Positions 32,411 to 44,132 are shown, counted from the first letter of the stretch. The stretch: DNA of 64,000 bases from Rhizoctonia solani (GCF_016906535.1 NC_057382.1:372001-436000); one strand, 5' to 3'. Numbers and translations: made by a program. The notes: generated by a model from the letters alone, not told the origin.

Positions 32411-34479
32411 GTGTTTTAGGTTCTCTTGAGGTTCCCATGTGTTCTCTTTGGACCCATATCCCTTCCATTTTACCCAGAAGTACCATTTCCCGTCTCTTTC
32501 CTCAGCGTCTGTTATGCCTTCAACCTTGTATTCCTCTTCACTGTCCACAGTGACTGGTGGTGGGCAATTTTCAAAGGTATGTTTCTTGTCCCTTCTGACT
32601 TTAGATAGTAGCCCCACATAAAAGACATTGTGGATCCTCATGGTTGGCGGAAGCTCTAGATGGTATGCTTGGTCAGAGATTTTCTCAATTATCTTAAAGG
32701 GACCTAGGCGTTGCTTGGTTAACTTTGGACTCAGGGTTTTCAGTTTCACATTTCTGGCGTCCAACCAGGCCTCTTCTCCAATTTTGAATTCCAGTGGTTC
32801 TCCTGCTTCTCTGGCTACCATACGTGTCTTGGATTGCCGGAGTGCGGCCTTGATTTCCTGCCATTGCGCTTCTATTTGTGCAACCATGTCATCTGCTTCT
32901 GGGACATTTGTTGGAACATTGCTTGGGGTCAGAGAGGGCTCCCATCCATATAGTGCCTTAAATGGAGATTTGCCAGTGCTGCTATGTACTGCGTTGTTAT
33001 AGGCAAACTCCGCCATAGGTAACCATTTGACCCAGTCCTTCTGATTAGTTCCTGAGTAAGCCCGTAAGAAGTGTTTGACTGTGGGGTTTACTTGTTCTGT
33101 TTGTCCGTTGCTTTGCAGGTGGTAAGCCAAAGAGAAGTGGGGGTCTATCCCTAGGTGCTGGTACAATGCCCTGAGGAATTTGTTGTTGAAGACCCTTCCA
33201 CAATCCAAGACTGTTTTTTTGGGCATGCCATAGCGTTTCCACACATGCTGTAGGAATAGGTCTGCCAGTGCTGGAGCTTTGAGCTTTTTCAAGCATTCCA
33301 CCAGGATGACATATTTGGTAAAACTATCCACAATGACTAGGATAGAGTTGTTGTTACTGTCTTTGGGCAAGTCTACTATCATATTGTAAGATATATGTTG
33401 CCATGGTCTGGTAGGGAGCTCAAGGGGCTGAGGCAGTATGGGAGAGTACTTTGGCTTTCAAATCCATTAGCAAGTTTCACAAGAGTCAACATGCCAATAT
33501 GTGTTGGCGCAGATGCCTGGCCAGTAGTAGGTGCATGATAACAGTTCCAGGGTTTGTTGTCTCCCAGGGTGTCCTGCCAAGGGGCTGTTGTGGTAAATCC
33601 TTAGTAACTCTGTTTGTAAGGCTCCCACATCCAGGACCACAATTCTCCCTTGATAGAATATTAGACCTGCCTCCATTTTGTAATTCCTAAACGCTTGTTT
33701 GATGGATGGGGGTGCCTTTGACTTGTTTTGGAGGAATTGTAAGATTTCCTCTAGGGATTTGTCTTGGTCTAGGGCAGCCTCAATTTGGCACTGGAGCTCT
33801 TTTTTGGGTGTGACTATGGCTATGTTGACAAATATAGGGTTGGGTAACATGGTCTGGTTGTCAGGGGGAATGTTGGCATGATTGGATTGGCAGGATAAGG
33901 CATCTGGTTTTCCAGACTGTTTACCAGGGCAGTATACAATTTGGAAGTTGTACCCAGCTAGTAGGAGGTGCCATTGTGCATGGTAACAGTTGAATGTTCT
34001 TGACTCCTTCCAGTACTCTAGGTTCCTGTGATTGGTGAACACGGTGATGGGGTGCAGGGTCCCTTCCAGGAAGATTTGCCAGTATTCAAATGAACGGATG
34101 ATTGCCAGGAGTTCCTTGTTGTGGGTGTTGTAATTCTGTTTGGCACCTTTGAAGGATTCCAACAAGAATCCCAGAGGATGTAAGCAACTGTCTTCCTGTT
34201 GTTGGCTAAGTATGGAACCCAGGGCCGTGCCAGAGGTGTCCATCTCTAGGAAATAGGGTTTGGTTGGGTCAGCATGGCAGAGTACTGGGGCATTGGTGAT
34301 AGCTTCCTTCAGGCCTTTGAAGGCTTCTTGTTCCCTAGTGTCCCATCTCCAAGGTGTGTCCTTCTTTACCAAGTTGTGTAACAGCCTGGCCATGTGACTG
34401 AAATTGGCCACAAATCAACATAGGAAATTGGCAAAACCTAGGAATGATTGGACTTCTTTGACTTTAGTTGGGGTCTGCC
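32411..34479 (-). pseudogene. A3 pol remnant: end of RT, RNase H, integrase, chromodomain
   Basis: Second internal region of the composite. Minus-strand pieces: RT end and RNase H (MDTSGTALGSILS, HNKELLAI, TNHRNLEYW), integrase zinc region ending CETC, then a TAA stop at 33467-33469 where sister copies have CAA (glutamine); the core (IVDSFTKYVILVE, CGRVFNNKF, YHLQSNGQTEQVN) and chromodomain (WKGYGSKENTWEP) follow. Stops also occur near 34412. It lacks gag, protease and most of RT, replaced by the inverted D/E complex to the right, and its 3' end is replaced by an E fragment. Confidence 0.85.
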
Positions 34480-35858
34480 TGTTAAGAGTTGTGTAAGTAC
34501 AGGAGTAAAAAAGAATTACTATATACAAGATGTATATGGGAGTAACTGAGAACTAGTATTAAGAATCAGAGTATATGCACAGAATATATGCACAATATAG
34601 GCTAGGTTATCAGGAATAACAACTCCTAACAAATAGTCTAGCAACTATGAGGTGCAGGTGGTTGGTTATGTATAGTACCTTAGACTAATGTTACTTAAGC
34701 CTAAGTCACTAAGGGTATGTATACTTAAGGTCTCTGGGATAGTACCTTAAGTAAGAGGGTTACCTGACTAATGTACAGGATTTATAGGGTTTGCCTAATA
34801 AGTATAGGACTTATAGATGCTTAAGTAAGACTTAAGACTTATGGGGTTTACCTAAAATATATCTAGGATTTATGAGATATTGTAGATAAAGCTATCTACA
34901 ATATAGGGGGTATGGTGGATTGAAACACTATCACTCAGTCACAACAATCCTTACAGTATTGTTGCACTATACTCAATGTTGAACTCAACAACTGTGACAG
35001 TCAAGGGGCACAGGGTTGCAGTAAGTACGCTAATAGGTTACCCTGTGTCTGTTGGGACTGGCCTATGGTCTTAGTGTGCCAAATAACCTCCTATGCTATT
35101 TACAGTGAGTCAATCACTTAAAGTAAATGCGCAGATAAGCTGTTAAAGGCTTGTGTGTATATGTCAATATATAAGAGTAAAAGTAGGATGCATTAGAAGT
35201 GTCTTCACAGGGTCCTTTTATACCCTGAGAAGGCGCACAAACAAGTATATACTGTCAGAGCCAACAACTACCAAGAGGTAAAACCTAACAAGCTATTGCC
35301 TAATATAGGACTTATCAGCAAGTAGGGCCTAACAATGCTCAAGGCAAAGCCAGGAAAGGGTAGGACAAGACCTATATAAAGTAAAGTGCACTAAAGCTGT
35401 TAAGACAGCAGGGCAAGGAACCTTTGACAGGGACTGGTATGCTCTCAGGCAATACTCTTAAGTGTATGTCTTAGGGTAGGTAGGTGTGGAAGGGGATAAG
35501 AGGTTGAGTTCTGAGGCTTAAGGCTCTCAGAACCCTCCTTATATATTCAACAAGCAAGGGGAATAGTATATACAGTGACAAACACAATAACAAAGATAAG
35601 GTCACATGACCAGAGATAAGAAAACAAGATCACATGACTAAAGGTCATGTGATGAGATTACATAATAAGTGCTCAGCGCCTAAATAGCATAAAGATGCAT
35701 ATATCCATAAATCTTCATGAAAATAGCGCATATATTCACTATTTCTTTGACTTAGTGGATTCTAAGGTGGTCACGCCTCTAGGGCATGACATATATATGA
35801 TTGATACCAAGAGGGGGTACAGGAGGTACATGTGGCCACTGAAACACTTGAGGGAGCC
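34480..35858 (-). repeat. Family D, left arm of an inverted pair (interrupted by solo LTR C)
   Basis: Begins TGTTAAGAGTTGTG as in 6828 and follows the D sequence to GGGAGCC, about 835 bp once solo LTR C is removed. The right arm at 36871-37863 is the same sequence inverted. Confidence 0.85.
35253..35791 (-). repeat. Family C solo LTR, second copy
   Basis: 539 bp, TGTCAGAGCC to GGGCATGACA. The left flank is TATAC; the right reads TATAT but would be TATAC judging by the uninterrupted D sequence at 37090-37110, so one C-to-T change has occurred since insertion. Confidence 0.85.
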
Positions 35859-36870
35859 TGTCATGACCCATGTCATGACCCAAGAGGCATGGACACAGAT
35901 ACCCTAATATTCTATTATCATTTTATCTAAATTTTACAAATTATATGGACCAGGGGATGTTCCCAACATGACCACAGGCCATGCAGGACTCCCCTGGCAG
36001 AGCAATCAACATGGAATGTGAATGGTCCCTTTGTTTAGCCTGTTAGCTTTGTCCTCTGGTTACTTAGTTACCATATGTCCTTAGTTGCATTGTTCTATTG
36101 TTCTCTTAGTTACCCATACCTTTGTAGTATGTCTTCTATTGTTCTCTTAGTTACCCATACCTTTGTAGTATGTCTTCCATTGTTCTCCTTTGTACTTTAC
36201 AGTTCCCTTGTTCTGTATGATGTATATAATGAAGGGAGAGTTCTGGCATTCAGACCAGAACTTGACCTCCTGTCAATCTACTGACTACCCTCCCCACTCT
36301 CCTGCTCTACTCTAAGGGGTCTTGTGCCATATTTGGCAAGTAATCTCTCTATCTAAAGTGTTGGTTGCAGTCTTCTGCTTATCCCCAAAGCCAGCACTGC
36401 CTCTTTAGGCATATATCCCATTCTTCATTAGTCAGACTCTGACAACCCATGCCTTTGCTGGCATGTCTCCTGACCAAGCCACCTACTAATAGGATATTCC
36501 ACAGTCTTTAGAAGGCCGCATATACTCACATATATGCAGTCAGAACTGTCATTACTCTAAGGGCTCATGACTTAGAGACTGACAGTCCACCAGGGTCACA
36601 TGACCTCCCCCCCTCCAGTCCTTTATCAAATACTATACTAAACTACTACAGATTTGAGGTGGGGGGGGATGACATAATCTCTTCTATCATAATATATTAT
36701 TCAGACCTTGCCCACAGGCATTAACATTGGCCCGCGGCTAGGGGGGCGGGGGAGTGCAACGTCCCCCAGCAACTTATATTATTGATATATCACTGTGCAT
36801 CATATATACTATATATATCTTTGACAGTGGATATATATGGTAATAACCCCTCCAGATATGGGTTATGACA
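35859..36870. repeat. Family E LTR-like element with nested F solo LTR
   Basis: Ends are TGTCATGACCCAT and, inverted, TGTCATAACCCAT. About 433 bp without F. It lies between the two inverted D arms; its flanks (GAGCC, TGCAG) do not match, so it marks a rearrangement rather than a simple insertion. Its right 143 bp recur at 32267-32410. Confidence 0.65.
35871..36444 (+). repeat. Family F solo LTR
   Basis: 574 bp, TGTCATGACCCAAG to CTCTGACA, with ACCCA on both sides (35866-35870 and 36445-36449). TATATAATG on the plus strand near 36223 suggests orientation. It contains a 41-bp tandem duplication around 36095-36178. Confidence 0.85.
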
Positions 36871-37863
36871 TGCAGCAGTATCCTACCTTTGGGACTGTTT
36901 ACTCCAAGGATGAAACACTTAGCCTTGGGACATCTAAGGACCCACACAGGTAAATACTGCCTTGGGGCAAACATTGCCTTGTGGCAAATATTAGGATCTG
37001 TTGTTTGTTTACTATGTACCAAAGTATTGGCTCCCTCAAGTGTTTCAGTGGCCACATGTACCTCCTGTACCCCCTCTTGGTATCAATCATGTATATACTT
37101 GTTTGTGCGCCTTCTCAGGGTATAAAAGGACCCTGTGAAGACACTTCTAATGCATCCTACTTTTACTCTTATATATTGACATATACACACAAGCCTTTAA
37201 CAGCTTATCTGCGCATTTACTTTAAGTGATTGACTCACTGTAAATAGCATAGGAGGTTATTTGGCACACTAAGACCATAGGCCAGTCCCAACAGACACAG
37301 GGTAACCTATTAGCGTACTTACTGCAACCCTGTGCCCCTTGACTGTCACAGTTGTTGAGTTCAACATTGAGTATAGTGCAACAATACTGTAAGGATTGTT
37401 GTGACTGAGTGATAGTGTTTCAATCCACCATACCCCCTATATTGTAGATAGCTTTATCTACAATATCTCATAAATCCTAGATATATTTTAGGTAAACCCC
37501 ATAAGTCTTAAGTCTTACTTAAGCATCTATAAGTCCTATACTTATTAGGCAAACCCTATAAATCCTGTACATTAGTCAGGTAACCCTCTTACTTAAGGTA
37601 CTATCCCAGAGACCTTAAGTATACATACCCTTAGTGACTTAGGCTTAAGTAACATTAGTCTAAGGTACTATACATAACCAACCACCTGCACCTCATAGTT
37701 GCTAGACTATTTGTTAGGAGTTGTTATTCCTGATAACCTAGCCTATATTGTGCATATATTCTGTGCATATACTCTGATTCTTAATACTAGTTCTCAGTTA
37801 CTCCCATATACATCTTGTATATAGTAATTCTTTTTTACTCCTGTACTTACACAACTCTTAACA
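36871..37863 (+). repeat. Family D, right arm of the inverted pair
   Basis: About 993 bp, reverse complement of the D sequence, ending CTCTTAACA. It carries the TATAAAAGG box near 37122. It extends about 150 bp further into D than the left arm. Confidence 0.85.
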
Positions 37864-38043
37864 TAGCCTGCCTTATAGCAATTTGCTACTATGTGGGACC
37901 AACAGCTTTTTGATTATTCTAGCTGAAAGGGGAGTCCAATCATGTGATTTTGCTTGTGCTAGTACAGGTAACCTTCTTGGTGGTTGGGGCTTAGTGGCAG
38001 GGATGCAGAACGGTTTGCAACCAACGTAAGGTTGATTACCTAG
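37864..38043 (-). other. 5' leader remnant and primer-binding site of A3
   Basis: Shared leader block at 37868-37969 and primer-binding site at 38029-38041 (AGGTTGATTACCT), 2 nt from the LTR. The remainder of the leader and gag are missing. Confidence 0.75.
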
Positions 38044-38635
38044 TGTCCTAAACATCCATTAGGGCGTCAAGGGGGATGGCGCTTGTGGCCGCAGGGTACA
38101 AAAGAGACAAAGTTGCTTAAGGCAACAACAAACCTATCTACAGCAACAAGCAACTATCCTACAACAACAAGACTGCTTAAGGCAGTGACAAGCTATCAAG
38201 GTACAACAACAAGGCCGCTTAAGGCAGTGTAGACTATTCTAAGTAGTTAACTAAGTATTTACTGGGCTATAAGGCCCTTGTACACTGAGTGGATGCAACA
38301 AGAGGTAATTGACCTGGGTGTTACCATGGTTGGTTGGCCTCCTTATATATTACAGAGGTGAACTAATTACAAATGTATAATATGCAAAACCATATCCAAT
38401 AAGAACCCCGCTCTGCAGTTGGCCTTACTCATTCATATGTGTCACTGACATGTCATGATGTTGTCATAGGTGGAGGTAGCTATGTATGCTGATTAAGCGC
38501 GGATGGGGATGTGGCTTGGCGCTTAGCATAAGATATAAGCGCCAAAGTCATGTGATTGAAAATGTAGTCTGTTTGTTTTTGTTTAAATCTGAGAAAGTTG
38601 GAATAAATTCCGTGGTATTGATTGTGTCTACAACA
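38044..38635 (-). repeat. Family A LTR, right (5') LTR of the composite
   Basis: 592 bp, TGTCCTAA to CTACAACA, followed by GAAAT (38636-38640). Partner of 2972-3563. Confidence 0.93.
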
Positions 38636-38764
38636 GAAATGCTCCCCAGCCCCATGTTGTCACTGAAAACAACACAGCAATTGGATGTACGTGTCTCACA
38701 TGGGTGGAGAGAATGTTTTTGTTGCAGGGTGTTTGCAGAGAGACTCAGTCAACAACAAAGATAC
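38636..38764. other. Right half of the duplicated cellular locus
   Basis: Matches 44864-44990 and follows directly on 2915-2971 once the nest is removed. Similarity ends at ACAAAGATAC. Confidence 0.8.
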
Positions 38765-41332
38765 CCTTGGGCTCCTTCTTGGATCTCTCTTGGACACTCT
38801 GATCACCACTGTGGACCCGGCTCTGGGTCTCTTATTTTCTGGCGGCATGTATACATTAAGTTATCTACTTGGTAAATTTCTACCAAAACGTGCTTGACAA
38901 TACTGACTCAGGACTCCTCTAAGGATTCAATCTCTGCTCAACTTGATGACAAATAAAGCCCTTGTTCTGCTTTCCCCAAATAAATATTTTATTTATCATA
39001 TCTTTGTCTCTATACCAACACGCCATGTGTGAAGTATCCAAGCGCTTGACTTCAGACTTGAATGGCAACGTGATGCATGGTGTTTTATAATCCCTTTAGT
39101 TTTGTCCTCCCGCTTGCTCTATTGATCATAACCAATCATATTATCTTCCGGGCAAATTATTGCTAAATTATCTAATATATCCAAGCCATTGGGCCCCAAA
39201 AGTAGTAGAATCCCAGACGATTACACTCTAAAGTATGAGAACAAGACTCCAAGTATTTATTTGGGTATATACAAAAAACAAAGGTGACGGTACAATGGAA
39301 ACTGGTCCCATGGTTGAAGGTGGGAGGCAGGGAAACGGACCAAGATATAAGGGAGGGGAATGGAGGAACAAATACACCAATTTATGCTCCCGTCATAGGG
39401 AGCGAGCGCTTGACCGGTCCCCATCAGTTTGCTCCTAGTTACTTAGGTGGTGTGCTTCAAAAACACCGTGCGGTTGGAGTGGGTGGCGGAGGAGGTTGGC
39501 GCTTGTCCGTCGGGCGTTAGCGACACTGAAGTATACCTAGTTTTGTTATTTATGTTTTGTCCCATTGTCACCTTTCACTTTTCACGTTATATGTTTGCTG
39601 TTCTCTTTTGCTTTTTCTTTCCTTCTCTTTCTATGTAGTCTGGGGCTTCTTGCATACCGGATCTAGAGGGTGTACAGGATAATAAATTGAGATTCAAAAA
39701 TAGAAATAATGAGAGACAAAGTGAGTTGAAAACTTGCTAAAGCAATGCGGTCCTCGAGCCCGGCCGACCTAACTAGAAGAAGCTGTCATTTTTCCAGCTC
39801 ATTCGTGCTAGCATAAAATAGGTGAGTTGGACAAGATTTGCGAAGCCTGGCCCTTGACATTTGATACGTGGCTAAGCCCATCCTGGAATCACATGATCAT
39901 GAAAGAAGAGCGTCGTATCACCGTGAGGCGAGTACATCATATCTTCAGAACTTAGACCCAAACCCTATCACTACATAATATATTCTACCAAAATAAAGGC
40001 TATGGATTGGAACTTACGGAGATACACAGGAATGGTTAGGATACTAAGAGCCGTGATCACATGGTTGTGTTTGAGTAATTGAGTTTGCTACAACTATATG
40101 TGGTACGACGAGCAAGTCCAGAGGCCTAACTTCTGATTGAGCATATATTATTGCTGGAATAAATCGAGAGTCCTATTAGCTTTTGGTATACAGGCATAGA
40201 GTATATGAATTGCTAAGTTGTAAATTAAGGTATTCCGTCGGGGTTGGTGAGAATGTATGCTGTCATTACGACCTCGTCGCCTATCAAGTCATTGAATACT
40301 ATTAGAGTCCAATAGTGTCGAAACACCATAATCTAATCTGCATTGCATGTCAGTGTTCTGTTTGGCCACCTGATTTCCGCTGAAACAAGCACGCACTTGG
40401 ACCATATGTTCTTCATGCTGTGCTTTTTATGCTTGTAAATTCAGTGCATATACGAGCCCAAATCCAGAAATTTCAACAAAGTAAAGCGGACGAGGCCAAA
40501 GGCCTAAGGTCGGAGCTGAATGTTAATGACATACCCATTTGTAGTCAGCAATCGACCAAAGTGCTGTAAAGAATATTTGATAGACGCAGACTAAATTCCA
40601 AAAGTAGACCTACGTGACAAAAGGCCCCTATAAGTCTCATCCTGTTGAGTCCAGGTGAAGTCCAGAGGGTTACACAACGTGCAACACTTGTGATTCATAA
40701 CAACTTGCATAAGGAATCAGCCACGACCCGTGAGATTTATGTATACATCCATCACAAGCGTAACAAGAGACACATACGAACAAGGCTTAGGGAGTTCACG
40801 TGAGGTGATGGGTGTCGGACTTAGGCTGTGCATCAGGTGTCAATCTCTGCGCTTGCGCACTGATAAGACAAAAAGCAGAGCTGGGCCCAGTAGAACGTAC
40901 CACCATTATACTACTCAGCCCATACGACAAGCTATTGGACTTGGGAGCGTCTTAAAACTTCTGGTGGTACTGACTACTAAGGGCATATAACAAGGCAAGA
41001 AAGGCAGTTCAAGCAATTCATAGTGGTGGCTACGAGTGCAAAATACTAATCTCTTGACATGATAGGTGCAGATAGGGCATAAGTTCAGTATATTGAATTA
41101 GTCATTTGGCTGTGACCAACCAGTTTACTCGATCATAAACGGGAAGTTGGACCAGCAACCGGGAAGTGTGTGGCATTCGATACAACTATTACAGCTCGTA
41201 TAACCTTCTGATCACTGGCGGAAGAAATACAGGTCATTATCAAGAGTACCGCAGAAGATTGCTAGGATAGTAGCAAGAGATTTGGCATTGTGTCAGACAT
41301 AGGTCAAAGTAAAGGCTCACTCTTGGGTATCG
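38765..41332. other. Intergenic region, 2.6 kb
   Basis: No gene can be supported. A 71-codon frame at 38685-38897 (ending LLGKFLPKRA) spans the repeat edge and has no recognisable domain. AT-rich tracts at 38970-39000. The rest shows no repeat of the mobile families above. Confidence 0.5.
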
Positions 41333-44132
41333 ATGGATGGCTTAGGTGAGCGCCAAGGGAGGCTGCTGGATCTTTTCATCATCCACTTATATGTAATCTT
41401 ATAGACTACAAAGATCTATACAAGGAAGGAGAATTTTATCACAACGAGTTTCGGCGGTCCAAAAACTTAGATGACCTTGAGAAGGCAATTGACTATGGAA
41501 ATCGTGCCCTGGAGCTGATTCCAAGTGAACACTTAGACTTGTTGACCCTGTTATCGTGCTTGGGAGCATATCATGATGATCGATATCGGCGGCTTGGGAA
41601 ATTGGACGATATGGAGAAATCAATGGAGTACGATGTCCGTGCGCTCGAAATCATGCCTGAAACCAATCCGCACTTTCCAAATCAGCTAGCTAATATTGGG
41701 GTATCTTATGGTCTTCTATATCAACGTTTCGGTAAAGTGGACAGCCTCAACAAAGCAATCAAATACAAGTCTCGTGCGCTCAAACTTACTCCTGACGGCC
41801 ACCCGGACTTACCGGGCCGGTATGCAGCTCTAGGAGTGTCATATGTAGATCGATATCAGCGTCTGGGGGAGGGCGATGACCTCAACAAATCAATCGAATA
41901 CAATTCCCGTGCACTCGAACTCACTCCCGATGGTCATCTGGACCTTCCAAACCGGCATGCAGCGCTAGGAGTGTCATACACAGATCGGTATCGGCGTCTG
42001 AAAAAAGTTGCAGACCTAAACAAAGCAATTGAATACAAATCTCGTGCACTCGAACTCACTCCCGAAAACCACCCGGATTTGTCAAGCCGGCATGCAACTC
42101 TAGGAGTGTCATACACAGATCGATATCGGGAGTTGGGACAAGTCGACGATCTGAACAAAGCAGTCAAACATAGCTCTTGTGCACTCGAACTTACTCCCGA
42201 CGACCATCCTGACCTGCCGAGCCGGCATGCAACTCTGGGGGTGTCGTACTCGGATAGATATCGACGCACAGGAAAACTTCTTGATTTATACAAATCATTC
42301 GAACACGACTTTTTTGCGCTCAATTTGACCCCCGATAGACATCCCACTCTATCTTTGCGCCATTTCAATTTGGCTGTATCATCTCACGAGCTGTACCTCT
42401 ACACAAGCGATCCTGACTGCCTGCACAGCTCCCTCGACTCATTTCGCAAAGCCTCTCAGCTGCTCACAGGTGCAGCTCGCGACGTGTTTAACAACGCCTT
42501 TCAATGGGCAAAGCTGACGTCCAAATACAACTACCTTAACCCTATTGAAGCTTTCCGCGCGGTGGTAGACCTTCTCCCTCACTTCATATGGCTTGGCGCT
42601 ACTACCTCTCAGCGGTACCATGACCTGTCCCTAGTAGAGAACGTTGCAGTCCGAGCTGCCTCTGCTGCCATTCGCTCATCTGAATATAGTCTGGCGCTCG
42701 AATGGCTAGAGCATGCACGATGCGTGGTGTGGAATCAGTCGCTCATGCTTCGGTCTCCTCTAGACACTCTGGAATCGTCGTATCCAGCCTTGGCCGCTCA
42801 GCTGCGGGAAACTGCAAAACAGCTGCATCATGCAAGCTCCCAGAATCCAGCACCCAGCTCTGTCACATACTCTTCAGAGCATCGCCATCAATTGGCAAAG
42901 GAATACGACGATCTACTAGCCCAGGTACGGAAGTTGCCTGGTTTCGAAACCTTTCTTCGACCCATGGAAGTAAAGGAACTCTTAAAGACTGCTCGATACG
43001 GACCTGTGGTTGTCATCAACTGCCACGACGCCCATTGCGATGCGCTTGTGATCAAGCCTGGAAAGGACCACGTTGGCCATCTCGCTCTTTCCGACTATAC
43101 CGAGGAGAAAGCGCGGAATGCTCGCTCGCAGATTGACACCATGCTGAGGAACAAGCGACTTCGAGAGCGCGGTTTCAAGCCCAAGGCTCTGCCTCTGTCA
43201 GAGCCTGAACCTGACATCGGGCTGGTGCTTGCTAGTCTCTGGAATGAAGTCGTCAAGCCGGTGCTTGATTACCTGGGATACCTCGTGCGTCGGCCGACTA
43301 GACATTATCACCGTGTATATGCATATTAACGCGCGTTCTTTAGGATAACGATGCACCAAACGACCTCCCCCATGTCACGTGGTGTCCCACAGGAGCCATC
43401 ACCTTCTTGCCGCTACATGCGGCCGGGGACTACGGCCAACCGCGATCACGAGTGTTTGACCATGTCATATCCTCATATACGCCTACTCTTAATGCTCTGC
43501 TATCATCCGTTCCTACCGTGCTAGATCGACCTCCTCGGGTGCTGGCCGTCGGTCAATCGATCACACCCGGTCACAGTCCATTGCAGGGCGTCACCAGAGA
43601 GCTCGAATGTCTTAAGAACCACACACAACACCGAGCGGTGTACTCACAGCTGAAAGATGACCAAGCGACAACCGCAACCGTGCTCGCCGAGATGGAACGA
43701 TACGACTGGGTGCACCTGGCATGCCACGCTCATCAGAACATTATGAACCCGACCAAGAGCGGGTTCTACCTGCACGACGGGACCCTCGACCTAGTGACCA
43801 TCACCCAACGATCGTTCAAAAACAAGGGACTCGCGTTTTTGTCTGCGTGCCAGACTGCGACGGGGGACGAACGGTTGCCCGATGAGGCTATTCATCTTGC
43901 GTCTGGGATGATGATGGCTGGGTATCCGAGCGTGGTTGCGTCGATGTGGTCTGTGATGGACGAGGATGCGCCGTTTGTGGCTGATAAGGTGTATGAGATG
44001 TTGATGAAAGCTGGGAAGGTCGGGAATGGAGAGGCGGGGAGAGCGGTTCATTATGCTGTTGCGGGGCTACGCGAGAAGGTTGGGGAGAAGGAGTTTGGGC
44101 GGTGGGTGCCGTATATCCACATTGGTTCGTAA
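41333..44132 (+). CDS. TPR-CHAT domain protein (caspase-like fold), 893 aa
   Basis: N-terminal array of about six 45-residue TPR-like repeats (consensus LGVSYxDRYxRLGxxDDLNKxIEYxSRALELTPDxHPDLP), a helical middle (around 300-500), then a C-terminal CHAT domain with the expected dyad: His759 in HLACHAHQN and Cys800 in LSACQTATGD. CHAT proteins (caspase HetF associated with TPRs) are clan CD peptidases related to caspases and separase; the TPR part usually senses a partner. Exons: 41333-41345, 41405-43284, 43344-44132, introns of 59 nt each, phases 1 and 0. The start was chosen because the frame is open upstream of all internal methionines and an intron 41346-41404 joins it to MDGLDYKDLYK; a further upstream exon is possible. 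The substrate is unknown. Confidence 0.85.
43285..43343 (+). other. Intron 2 of the TPR-CHAT gene
   Basis: GTGCGT donor, TTCTTTAG acceptor, ATTAAC branch-like motif; it joins LDYLGYL to DNDAPNDLPHVTW in frame. Confidence 0.8.

Larger units (their letters stand above)
2972..38635 (-). mobile_element. Composite family A insertion (LTR-internal-LTR-internal-LTR) with nested elements
   Basis: Both ends are 592-bp family A LTRs in minus orientation (2972-3563 and 38044-38635). They start TGTCC and end ACA, and are flanked by GAAAT on both sides. Removing the insertion plus one GAAAT rejoins a sequence that also exists unbroken at 44799-44990, which proves the boundaries. Inside are two internal regions separated by one middle LTR (31705-32266). 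The layout fits recombination between family A elements followed by secondary insertions. By eye the outer LTRs differ at about 18 of 592 sites, 17 of them transitions. Confidence 0.9.

Noticed and set aside
34480..37863. Large inverted repeat as ends of a single DNA transposon
   Set aside because: The arms match family D LTR-like sequence found alone at 6828-8853, arm lengths differ, and no target duplication or transposase fits.
2332..38635. Family A LTRs as independent solo LTRs
   Set aside because: Primer-binding sites, polypurine tracts and matching target duplications pair them as element ends; only the B, C and F copies listed are solo.
38685..38897. 71-codon frame ending LLGKFLPKRA
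   Set aside because: It crosses the edge of the duplicated segment, has no domain, and the other copy of the segment does not preserve it.
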